NCBI GenBank assembly: GCA_036489755.1
Contig: DASXFD010000042.1
Location: 138,478 to 202,477, forward strand
Origin: JABFXX01 sp036489755
GTDB lineage: Bacteria > Myxococcota_A > Polyangia > Haliangiales > Haliangiaceae
Length of the DNA: 64,000 nt
Direction of reading: 5' to 3'
The translations under genes and the position numbers were made by a program. Position 1 is the stretch's first letter, and each line of letters begins with the position of its first letter. Positions 48,909-58,544 of the stretch are shown piece after piece. The notes under the pieces were generated by a model. It searched no databases and was not told the DNA's origin. It saw only the letters and a list, made by a program, of their open reading frames with translations.

Positions 48909-50009
48909 TTAGCGGATGTTGCCGTTGTAGCCGCTGTACTCGTTGTGGCATTCGTTGCCGTTCGCCGCGTAGCACCACGACGACTGACCGCAGTTGCCGG
49001 TGTCGGGGTTGATCGCGGCGAGCGCGCCATCCGGCGGGTCGCTGTCGATCACGCAGCAACCGACGTTGCGCGCCGTGCAGTACGACAGCGCCGTGTTGCC
49101 GGAGATGTTGATCGATTCGGCCCACTGCATGTGATCGAACTGGCCAACGTCGGCGAGCTTGGTGTTGTTCGTGATGACGAGCGCGCCTTCGATCGGAATA
49201 CCGGTGCCGATCGCGCCGTTCGCCGTGGCGGTGATGACGCTGTTCAGCGACGTCAGCGACGTGTTCGAGTCGATCGTGAGCCCGCCGTGCAAGAACTGCA
49301 GCGCGCTCCAGTTGCCGAGGCTCGTCAGCGCCGCGTTGTTCGAGATGACGAGGTCGCCGGTGATCGACGTCAGCGCGGTGAGCGCGATCGACGTCGCGGC
49401 GGTGTTGCCCGAGATCGTGAGGCCGCCCTCGAGCCGAACCGCGTTGCTGAGGTCGACCGTCGCGAGCTTCGCGTTGTTCGAGATCGTCGTCGCATCGATC
49501 ACGCAGGCGACCTGGTTGACCGCACCCATGTCGGTCAACGCTGAGTTGCCGCTCAGCGTGACCGACGTGAGGTACGTGCCGCACGTGCTGTCGGTCGGCA
49601 GCGAGAGGTTCGAGAGATCGGTGAGCTTCGTGTTCATCTCGATGTCGAGCGCGCCGGCGACCCCGAGCGGGTTCGGCGTGTCGATCGCGGTGAGCCCGGT
49701 GTTCTTGATGACGAGGTTCTGAACGCCGCGAAGGTCGCCGAGCTTCGCGAGCGAAGTGACCGAGCTGTCCACGGTGAGCGTGCCGCTCAGCTGCCAGCAC
49801 GAGCTCGTCGGCAGGTCGGTGAGCGACATGGTCGGCGTGAACTCGAGGTCGCCCGACTTGACGGTGATGTTGGACGTGTCGCAGGTCGTGTCGGCCGCGC
49901 CGTCCGTGCTGCCGGCGTCGGGACGGCCACGCTCCGGTGCTCCACCGATCGGCGCGCAGCCGATACCGAGCATCGAGACGAGCAGAGCGGAAAGGGTGGT
50001 GGTGCGCAT
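48909..50009 (-). CDS. Lipoprotein with receptor-L-domain-like repeats
   Basis: A 366-residue protein with an AAGGAG ribosome site and a lipoprotein signal (MRTTTLSALLVSMLGIGC, Cys18). The bulk is a right-handed solenoid of repeats such as LTISGNTAATSIALTALTSITG and LVISNNAALTSLGNWSALQFLHG, like the receptor L-domain or ECM33-type LRR. A Cys-rich tail (CTARNVGCC, then CYAANGNEC) closes it. Likely on the outer-membrane surface. It is the first gene of the three-gene set ending at 46642 and has a sigma-54 site upstream. Confidence 0.78.
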   Translation of the reverse strand: MRTTTLSALLVSMLGIGCAPIGGAPERGRPDAGSTDGAADTTCDTSNITVKSGDLEFTPTMSLTDLPTSSCWQLSGTLTVDSSVTSLAKLGDLRGVQNLVIKNTGLTAIDTPNPLGVAGALDIEMNTKLTDLSNLSLPTDSTCGTYLTSVTLSGNSALTDMGAVNQVACVIDATTISNNAKLATVDLSNAVRLEGGLTISGNTAATSIALTALTSITGDLVISNNAALTSLGNWSALQFLHGGLTIDSNTSLTSLNSVITATANGAIGTGIPIEGALVITNNTKLADVGQFDHMQWAESINISGNTALSYCTARNVGCCVIDSDPPDGALAAINPDTGNCGQSSWCYAANGNECHNEYSGYNGNIR

Positions 50010-50021
50010 GGTGTCTCCTTC

Positions 50022-50037
50022 AGCAGTCGTCGTGCCA
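50022..50037 (-). promoter_or_regulatory. Sigma-54 promoter match before the L-domain lipoprotein
   Basis: The minus strand reads TGGCACGACGACTGCT, again with ten bases between GG and GC. Its predicted start lies only about 2 bases before the ATG at 50009, so either the transcript is leaderless or another promoter is used; the AAGGAG would then be upstream of the start. Confidence is lower for that reason. Confidence 0.55.
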
Positions 50038-50131
50038 TCTACAGTTGACAGTGGATCTCGCGGGTTACGGCAGAAACAGCAGGAGTGGGGGCCGCAGTCT
50101 GTCTCCCGAGGGAGGCGATCCCCGGGGATCC

Positions 50132-51760
50132 TCAGTTGTCCCGCTGGTGGGTCCGAACATCGACGCCGTACTGCGCCAGCAGGTAGCCGCTGAGGTACTG
50201 CAGCTGGGCGACGGCGATGTGATAGTCGGTGACCGCGCGGCCGTACTTGAGGCGCGCGTCGGTCAGCTCGGTCTGGCGCTGCAGGACCTTGAAGTTGTCG
50301 GCCTTGCCCGCGACGAAGTTCAGTTTCTCGTCGTGCGCGCTCAGCTCGGCGACCTGCATTGCCTCGGTCTCGAGCTGGACGCGGTGGCGAGCTGCCGTGA
50401 CCTGCTGGACGGCGAGCGCCGTCTGGCTCTCGATCTGGCGCATCGTGTCGGCGCGATCGATGACGACGCGGCCACGCTTGGCCTCGGCGGCATCCTTGGC
50501 GCGCCTGGCCGAGCTTCCGACCTCGAAGGAGAAGTTGAGGCCGGCGCTGACCTGGTAGCCCGTCGAGAAGATGCTCCCGATCGATTCGCCGGCGCTCTCG
50601 CCGTTGCCCATGAAGGCGCCTTGCACCTGGAGGTCGAGCTGGGGCTTGGTGCCGTCGTCGGCCACCTTCACGTCGAGATCCGCGAGCTTGCCCTCGATCG
50701 CGATCGTCGCGAGCTTGCGGTTCGAGATCCGCGCCTTCTCGACGATCTCGCCGACGTCGAACTGCTCGTCGGGGATGCCCGCCATCAGGTCTTCGGCCGG
50801 GTGCAGCACCACATCGTGGCGCTCGACCTGGAGGCCGGCCTTCTGCCGGAGATCCATGGACTTCTTCGCGACGTCGCTCTCCGCCTGGAGCTTGGCGTCC
50901 TCGCGCGTCATCAGCTCGTACGTCACCTGCCGCAACGCCGAATCCGTCACCGCGCCGGCGCGGATCTGCTGGTGGGTCAGGTCGGATTGCTTCTTCGCGA
51001 GCTCGAGCGCCTTGATGCGGACGTCGAGCTCGTAGGTCGAGTACGCGAGCTCCCAGTACGACGTGACGAGATCCTTGACGAGATCCTCGGCCGCGAGCTG
51101 TGCCTTGACCGTCGACTCGGTGGCGTTGAGCTCGGCCTTGTCGATGTCGGCGGTCGCGACCGCGCCGAATCCGCGGAGCAGCGGCAGCTTCAGCGTGACG
51201 CCGAGCGTCGTCTGCGTGTTGTACGAATCCTCGTCGGGCGCCATCGCGCTCCCCATCATCGATGACGTCGCGGCCGATGCCGCGTTCTGGATCGTCGTAT
51301 CGGTGAGGGCGTACTGCGTGTGCTGGTCCGTCAGGCCGGCCTGAAACGTGACCGAGCCACCGATCGGCAGGTTGCGCCCGACGCCGAGCGTGGCCGAGAT
51401 CGCGTCCTGCTCGACGACGCCGTACAGCGGAACCTCGACCGTGTCGTCGGTGCTGTTCTTGTTGATGTTGGCGCTCGCCGTGACCGTCCACGCCTGGCTG
51501 TGGTGCGCCGCAGCCGCCTGGTGCCAGGCCGTGAGGCGGTCCACGCGGGCACGCGCAAGGTCGGGCGAGAGCCGGATCGCAAACATGATGACGTCCTGGA
51601 GCGTGATCGCCAGCGCCTGGTTCGCCTCGCCGGGGCTTCTGATCGCCGCTTCATCATCTGTGGAGATCGCATCGCCTTCAGGATCGGGATCGGTCGCGCC
51701 CGGTTGAGCGTTCGCGATCGCCGCACCAAGGAGCGAAGCGAGGATGATGGCCGTCTTCAT
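50132..51760 (-). CDS. TolC-family outer-membrane efflux protein
   Basis: A 542-residue TolC-like protein. A signal peptide (MKTAIILASLLGAAIANA) is followed by two repeats of long helices and strands typical of the family: ALAITLQDVIMFAIRLSPDLARARVD, LVTSYWELAYSTYELDVRIKALELAKKQSD, and later QQVTAARHRVQLETEAMQVAELSAHDEKLNFVAGKADNFKVLQRQTELTDARLKYG. It forms the trimeric outer-membrane exit duct of type I secretion systems. It is divergent from the HlyD/ABC operon, so it is very probably the exit duct of that transporter. Confidence 0.9.
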   Translation of the reverse strand: MKTAIILASLLGAAIANAQPGATDPDPEGDAISTDDEAAIRSPGEANQALAITLQDVIMFAIRLSPDLARARVDRLTAWHQAAAAHHSQAWTVTASANINKNSTDDTVEVPLYGVVEQDAISATLGVGRNLPIGGSVTFQAGLTDQHTQYALTDTTIQNAASAATSSMMGSAMAPDEDSYNTQTTLGVTLKLPLLRGFGAVATADIDKAELNATESTVKAQLAAEDLVKDLVTSYWELAYSTYELDVRIKALELAKKQSDLTHQQIRAGAVTDSALRQVTYELMTREDAKLQAESDVAKKSMDLRQKAGLQVERHDVVLHPAEDLMAGIPDEQFDVGEIVEKARISNRKLATIAIEGKLADLDVKVADDGTKPQLDLQVQGAFMGNGESAGESIGSIFSTGYQVSAGLNFSFEVGSSARRAKDAAEAKRGRVVIDRADTMRQIESQTALAVQQVTAARHRVQLETEAMQVAELSAHDEKLNFVAGKADNFKVLQRQTELTDARLKYGRAVTDYHIAVAQLQYLSGYLLAQYGVDVRTHQRDN

Positions 51761-51773
51761 GGAGGGGCCATAG

Positions 51774-51789
51774 AGCAGCCGCCATGCCG
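51774..51789 (-). promoter_or_regulatory. Sigma-54 promoter match before tolC
   Basis: The minus strand reads CGGCATGGCGGCTGCT, with GG and GC ten bases apart and the same TGCTCTA end as the peptide promoters. The -24 part is weaker (CGGCATG). The predicted start is within about 3 bases of the tolC ATG, which would mean a near-leaderless transcript. Confidence 0.45.
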
Positions 51790-51932
51790 ATCGCCAACTC
51801 GCCGAGTCCTTGTGGCGACAGCCGAACGATCACCCGGGGACTCGACTACCGCGGGTTACGAATGCGTGCCCCCACCCCCGGTTTCCCGCCGGATTCTGCT
51901 CGCGGGTCAATCGGTTACGTGTGATGGGGTCG

Positions 51933-51948
51933 TGGCAGCACCCTTGCA
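51933..51948 (+). promoter_or_regulatory. Sigma-54 promoter before the HlyD/ABC/activator operon
   Basis: The site reads TGGCAGCACCCTTGCA, with GG and GC ten bases apart and a perfect -12 TTGCA. The predicted transcription start is near 51959. It supports the ATG at 51988 rather than 51964 as the start of the first gene, and places the transporter operon under the sigma-54 activator encoded at its end. Confidence 0.75.
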
Positions 51949-51987
51949 AAATCGTCTGTCGCGATGCGATCCCACTCGAACGTCGAC

Positions 51988-53952
51988 ATGTCGACCACGC
52001 GCAAGGCCTCGCCTCGCGTGCAGTCGCAAGTCGAATGGGGACCGGCGGCGGATGCGCCGACGTTTCTTCCTAAAGAAGAGATGATCGAGCTCAGCCGGCG
52101 CTCGCGGTCCGAGCAGGCGCCGCACGCGCGCCCCACGCTGCGCGAGGCCGACAAGCGCGTGAAGTCGGACTCGGTCGTCACGAGCGCACCGCGCCCGTCG
52201 CCGATCAAGCTCCGCACCGAGCCCGCGTCGAGGCCCGCCCCGCTGCCGGAGCCGCCGAGCGCGCCGCGCAAGCCGCAGAAGCAAGCCAACAAGGCGCGCC
52301 CGATCACGTCGTCGCAGCCGTCGTCTTCGAAGAGCGCGTTCAGCGGCGAGATCAACTCGCCCGCGCAGCTCTCGGAATCGTCGCAGCCGTCGGCGCGCGG
52401 CTCTCAGCCGTCTCAGCCGTCTCAGCCGCGCGTCGCGCAGGCTCCGCAGCAGCAGGCGCCGCAACAGCCGCAGCCGCAGCCGCAGCCGCAGCGCCCGTCG
52501 ACGCCGGAGCTTCCGGGCGGCGGCGCACCGTTCGTCCAGTTCCCGAACGGCGGCGCCGCGTTCGATCCACTCGCGCTGCCGCTGCCGCCCGAGCTCGCGC
52601 CGCAGGTGTTCGGCTGGCTCCGCCGGCTCGCGCTGCAGGCCGACCTCGCCGGCGCCGATCGCTTGCTGCGCGATGCGCTCGCCGAGCTGACCAGCGCGCT
52701 GTCGGTCATCATCATCTACGCCGGTCCGGACGGCTTCTACACGCTCGGCCCCGACGAAGAGGTGCCGAAGGATCCGAACCCGGTGATCGCGGTCGGCAAG
52801 GCGCGTCGCGCGCTGGTGTCGACGCACACCGCGCTCGTCCCGATCGTCAACGCCGCCGAGACCATCGCGGTCATCCAGCTGATGCGCAACCCGCGTCAGC
52901 CGGCGTTCGGCCCGGCCGAGTACATCGCGATGGCGGCAATCGGTCGCGAGTCGACGAGCGTGATGCACCACCTCGTCGTCGAGCACCTCACGCACAAGAC
53001 CGAGCTCGCGCGCGACAAGGGCTCGCTGTATCGCCCGGAAGCGCTCGAGCATCACCGCAAGCGCGGCACCGAAGGCGTTGCCGCCGACCTGTCGCCGCGC
53101 TGGGTGCGCAGCGCGTACCCGATGCTGCTGATCTCCGTCGTCACGGCGATCGCCTTCGCGTTCTTCGTGAAGATTCCGACGTACTCCACCGGTCAAGGCA
53201 TCATCGAATACGAAGGCGATCGCGTGATCGCGCCGGCTCCCGGCAACATCGTCGAGGTCTTGGTCTCGCCGGAGGATCTCGTCAAGAAGGGCGCCGCGAT
53301 CGCGAAGCTGAGCGCCGGCGAGCAGGAAGCCGAGCTCCATCGCGCCGACACCGAGGACCAGATCGCGATCGCGTCGTACCTGTTCGACTCGAACGACGAG
53401 CAGGTTCGCAAGGGCCTCGCCGCTGCCCACGTCGCTCGCCGCCGCGCGCAGGAAGCGCTCGATCAGCGCACGATCCGCTCGCCGCGCGACGGGATGGTCA
53501 AAGAGCTGTTCGCGCAAAAGGGCAACACGGTCGGGCTCGGCGACTCGATCGCGGTCGTCTCGGACCCGGATGCGAAGCCGTTCGTGTGGGCGATGATGCC
53601 CGGCAACGACATCTCGCGCCTCGAGCCGATGATGCACAAGAACGCGCAGATCGAGCTGGCCGGTTACCAGAAGACGCGCGAGCACGGAACGATCACGAAG
53701 ATCGCGAAGAGCGCGATCGGCGCGGGTCAGGTCCGCAAGGGCCTCGGCGGCGCGTTCGAAGGCACGCTGGCGACCGATCAGAAAGCGCTGACGTACACCG
53801 AGGTCCACATCGACCTGCCGAGCGCGGACTTCCACTACCACGGCAAGACCCTCCACTTCACCGCCGGTCAGATGGTGAAGGTCGAGATCAAGCTCGAAGA
53901 GAAGCGCTTCCTGTTCAAGCTCCTGCCCGACCTCTCGCATCTCGGAGGCTAA
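51988..53952 (+). CDS. HlyD-type adaptor with disordered N-terminus and GAF-like domain
   Basis: ATG 51988 (MSTTRKASPRVQSQ) is chosen because it lies 29 bases after the predicted start of transcription; ATG 51964 would add 8 residues. It gives 654 residues. About 1-195 are Pro/Gln/Ser-rich and disordered. About 205-330 resemble a GAF domain (LRDALAELTSALSVIIIYAG, then FGPAEYIAMAAIGREST). One membrane helix is at 374-395. A biotinyl-lipoyl and hairpin region follows (GDRVIAPAPGNIVEVLVSPEDLVKKG, then RTIRSPRDGMVKELFAQKGNTVGLGD), ending in a beta-barrel domain. So the adaptor has a large cytosolic sensor-like part, which is unusual. Confidence 0.85.
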   Translation: MSTTRKASPRVQSQVEWGPAADAPTFLPKEEMIELSRRSRSEQAPHARPTLREADKRVKSDSVVTSAPRPSPIKLRTEPASRPAPLPEPPSAPRKPQKQANKARPITSSQPSSSKSAFSGEINSPAQLSESSQPSARGSQPSQPSQPRVAQAPQQQAPQQPQPQPQPQRPSTPELPGGGAPFVQFPNGGAAFDPLALPLPPELAPQVFGWLRRLALQADLAGADRLLRDALAELTSALSVIIIYAGPDGFYTLGPDEEVPKDPNPVIAVGKARRALVSTHTALVPIVNAAETIAVIQLMRNPRQPAFGPAEYIAMAAIGRESTSVMHHLVVEHLTHKTELARDKGSLYRPEALEHHRKRGTEGVAADLSPRWVRSAYPMLLISVVTAIAFAFFVKIPTYSTGQGIIEYEGDRVIAPAPGNIVEVLVSPEDLVKKGAAIAKLSAGEQEAELHRADTEDQIAIASYLFDSNDEQVRKGLAAAHVARRRAQEALDQRTIRSPRDGMVKELFAQKGNTVGLGDSIAVVSDPDAKPFVWAMMPGNDISRLEPMMHKNAQIELAGYQKTREHGTITKIAKSAIGAGQVRKGLGGAFEGTLATDQKALTYTEVHIDLPSADFHYHGKTLHFTAGQMVKVEIKLEEKRFLFKLLPDLSHLGG

Positions 53953-53954
53953 CC

Positions 53955-56282
53955 ATGTCGAACACCTCGACCAACTCGACGAACACCAGCACGAAGTCTG
54001 AGATCGCGGCTGCGTTCCCGGCGCTGCGCCGGCTCGGGTTCGCGCGCGGTCAGCGCAGCGTGCCGTTCGTGCAGCAGCTCGAGTGGACCGACTGCGGCGC
54101 CGCCTCGCTGTGCATGGTGATGGCCTATCACGGCCGCGAAGTGAAGCTCGCCGAGGTTCGCGACGCGATGGGCATCGGCCGCGATGGCGTCAGCGCCAAG
54201 GCGATCCTCGACACCGCCGAGCGCTACGGCCTCGCGGGCCGCGGCATCAAGGTCGACATCTCGCAGCTCAAGCTCCTCAAGGCCGGCACGATCCTGCACT
54301 GGGAGTTCAACCACTTCTTGGTGTTCGAACGGCTCGTCAAGGGCGGCGTCCGCATCATCGATCCCGCGACCGGACCGCGCGACTGCACGATGGCCGACTT
54401 CGCGAAGGCGTTCACGGGCGTCGCGATCGAGCTCACGCCGACGCCGCGCTTCACGAAGCAGAAGTTCGAGAAGGGCCGCCTCAAGCGCTACGTCGACGAG
54501 CTGCTCTCCGAGAAGGGCCTGTTCTCGCGTGTGATCGTGATCTCGATCGTGCTGCGCCTCGTCGGCCTCGCGATGCCGCTCATCAGCGGCATGATCATGG
54601 ACGAAGTCGTCCCGCGCTCCGATTACAAGCTGCTCTACATCATCCTCGCCACGATCGGCGGCCTGACGCTGTTCAACATCATCGCCGACGTCACGCGCTC
54701 GTTCGTGCTGCTCCACCTGCGCATCGCACTCGACACGCGCATGACGCTGGGCTTCCTCGACCACATGGTGTCGCTGCCGTTCTCGTTCTTTCAGAAGCGG
54801 TCGACCGGCGACTTGATGATGCGCGTCGACTCCAACGGTATCGTGCGCGAGACCGTCACCGGCAAGTCGATGTCGGCGGTGATCGACGGCCTGTTCGTCC
54901 TCGTCTACGCGGCGGTCATCTTCTACGTGAACCCGACGCTCGGCGTGATCACCATCGTGATGTCGTTCGCCGACGCGCTCGTGTTCCTCTGCGCGCGGCC
55001 CATCTATCACCGCCTGCTCGCGGCGAACCTCGACAAGCAGGCGAAGGCGCACAGCTACATGGTCCAGCTACTCGGCGGCATGGAGACGCTCAAGTGCGCC
55101 GGCGCCGAGCGCCTCGGCCTCGAGAAGTGGTCGAATCTCTACACCGACCAGCTCAACGTCACGATGGAGCAGGCGCGCGTCAGCTCGTACGTCGACTCGC
55201 TGCGCTCCGCGGTCGGCTCGGTCGGCCCGATGCTCATCCTGACCATCGGCGCGACGTCGGTCATGGCCGGCCACATGACGCTCGGCATGATGCTCGCGAT
55301 GAACTCGCTCGCGAACAGCCTGTTCGGCCCACTGTCGGCGCTCGTCGGCAGCGCACTCGACCTCCAGCTGGTCAAGAGCCACATGGACCGCATCGACGAC
55401 GTGCTGCAGACGCCGGTCGAGCAGGATCGCGACTCGGTCGTCGCGCCGCCTCGCCTGCGCGGCCACGTCACGGTCAAGAACCTGTCGTTCAAGTACGGCG
55501 ACCAGGCGCCGCTCGTCGTGCAGAACGTGTCGCTCGACATCCCGCCGGGCTCGTCGGTCGCGCTCGTCGGCCCGTCGGGCTCGGGCAAGTCGACGCTGCT
55601 GAACCTCCTGTCGGGCCTCCACAAGCCGGTCAGCGGCGAGATCGCGTACGACACCCGCCCGCTCCACGAGATGGACCTCCGCGGCGTGCGCCAGCAGATC
55701 GGCATCGTGCCGCAGCACCCGTTCATCTTCGGCGGCACGATGCGCGAGAACATCGCGCTCGCGTCGCCCGGCGCGAACCTCGACCGCATCATGGGCTCGG
55801 CGAAGGTCGCGTCGCTCCACGACGACGTCGCGGAGATGCCGATGGGCTACGACACGGTCATCTCGGATGGCGGTGGCTCGCTCTCGGGTGGCCAGCGCCA
55901 GCGCGTCGCGATCGCCCGCGCGGTGCTCCGCAACCCGACGCTGATGCTGCTCGACGAAGCGACGTCCGCGCTCGACAACGCCACCGAGAAACGGGTGATC
56001 GCGGGCCTCGAGAAGCTCCGCTGCACGCGCATCACCGTCGCCCACCGCCTGTCCACCGTCCGCAACTGCGACCTCATCGTCGTCATGGACAAGGGCAAGG
56101 TCGTCGAGCAAGGCACTCACGATCAACTCCTCACGAACAACGGGCTCTACGCCCAGCTGGTCGCTGCTTCGCAGTCCACCCCCAATGGTCCGGAGATTCC
56201 CTATGAAGCTGCACACGCTCTCCGCAACGCTGTTCCTGCTGGCAGCGGCATGCGGGTCGCACACGCCGCCCCCAGCAAGTGA
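53955..56282 (+). CDS. C39-peptidase ABC transporter (PCAT type)
   Basis: A 775-residue transporter that cuts double-glycine leaders and exports the peptides. The N-terminal C39 peptidase is intact: Gln41 and Cys47 in QQLEWTDCGAASL, His120 in FNHFLVFE, and Asp136 in RIIDPATG. Six membrane helices lie at about 170-450. The ATPase has Walker A GPSGSGKST, signature LSGGQRQRVAIARA, and Walker B LMLLDEAT. Its C-terminal about 27 residues overlap the next gene by 80 bases. Its 2-base spacing from the adaptor shows tight coupling. It is the obvious processor and exporter of peptides A, B and C. Confidence 0.95.
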   Translation: MSNTSTNSTNTSTKSEIAAAFPALRRLGFARGQRSVPFVQQLEWTDCGAASLCMVMAYHGREVKLAEVRDAMGIGRDGVSAKAILDTAERYGLAGRGIKVDISQLKLLKAGTILHWEFNHFLVFERLVKGGVRIIDPATGPRDCTMADFAKAFTGVAIELTPTPRFTKQKFEKGRLKRYVDELLSEKGLFSRVIVISIVLRLVGLAMPLISGMIMDEVVPRSDYKLLYIILATIGGLTLFNIIADVTRSFVLLHLRIALDTRMTLGFLDHMVSLPFSFFQKRSTGDLMMRVDSNGIVRETVTGKSMSAVIDGLFVLVYAAVIFYVNPTLGVITIVMSFADALVFLCARPIYHRLLAANLDKQAKAHSYMVQLLGGMETLKCAGAERLGLEKWSNLYTDQLNVTMEQARVSSYVDSLRSAVGSVGPMLILTIGATSVMAGHMTLGMMLAMNSLANSLFGPLSALVGSALDLQLVKSHMDRIDDVLQTPVEQDRDSVVAPPRLRGHVTVKNLSFKYGDQAPLVVQNVSLDIPPGSSVALVGPSGSGKSTLLNLLSGLHKPVSGEIAYDTRPLHEMDLRGVRQQIGIVPQHPFIFGGTMRENIALASPGANLDRIMGSAKVASLHDDVAEMPMGYDTVISDGGGSLSGGQRQRVAIARAVLRNPTLMLLDEATSALDNATEKRVIAGLEKLRCTRITVAHRLSTVRNCDLIVVMDKGKVVEQGTHDQLLTNNGLYAQLVAASQSTPNGPEIPYEAAHALRNAVPAGSGMRVAHAAPSK

Positions 56283-57086
56283 CCTCAAAGAGGCGCCGAA
56301 AGTAGCCATGGAAGAAACCCGCGAATTCGAGGCCGTCGGCGTGATCACGTCGGAACAGTCGCTCGCGGTGTCGGTGCTCTCCGACGGCGCGGTGATGCAG
56401 CTCAAGGCGCACGACGGCGACGCCGTAAAAAAGGGCCAGACGATCGCGCAGCTCGACACGCAGCAGCTGCAGACCCAGCTCGCGAAAGCGATCGGCGACA
56501 AGGAACGCGCGGCCGGCGAGGCGGGTCGCGCGGGCGCCGAGGCCGCGAATGCCGAGCGCAAAGCGCGGCTCGCGAATCGGCTGTTCGAAGCCGGCGTCGG
56601 CTCGCCCGCCGACCTCAAGAGTGCAGAGCTCGATGCCGCGGGCGCCGGTGCCGGCGGCGGCGCGGCGATCGGTGCCGAGAAGGCAGCCGAGGCGCAGATC
56701 AAGGACACCCAGCGGTTGATCACGGCCGCGACGCTCACCGCACCGATGGACGGCATCGTCTCCGCGATCAAGTTCCACGAAGGTGAAGTGCCGCACACCG
56801 GCCAGACCCTGGCCCGCGTGTTCAACCCCGATCGGCTCCAGGTCAAGTTCGCGCTGCCGCTGACGAAGCGCGGCGCGATCAAAGAAGGCGACCACATCGA
56901 GCTGATCTACGGTGGCGATCACAAAGTCGCCGCGACCGTCAACAAGGGCGGCATCGTCGATAACCACGACGTCGCGATCGACTTCTACACGGTCATCGCC
57001 GACCTCGATAAGAACCAGCCGCACTCCGACGACCTCCAGGTCGGTGTCCGCGGAACTGTCCACATTGCTGATAAAGGAGTTGCCCA

Positions 57087-57090
<4 letters not shown>
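56203..57090 (+). CDS. Second membrane-fusion adaptor, lipoprotein
   Basis: A 295-residue adaptor starting at ATG 56203 with GGAGA nearby. It has a lipoprotein signal (MKLHTLSATLFLLAAAC, Cys17), a first lipoyl half (AVSVLSDGAVMQLKAHDGDAVKKGQ), a helical hairpin (about 95-160, Ala/Glu-rich), a second half (LTAPMDGIVSAIKFHEGEVPHTGQ) and a beta-barrel. Such lipidated adaptors are more typical of RND-type pumps. Its presence beside a first HlyD suggests a compound bridge to TolC. It overlaps the transporter gene by 80 bases and the activator gene by 4. Confidence 0.85.
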
Positions 57091-58523
<1,433 letters not shown>

Positions 58524-58544
58524 TCGGAGCTCGAACGCCGTACG

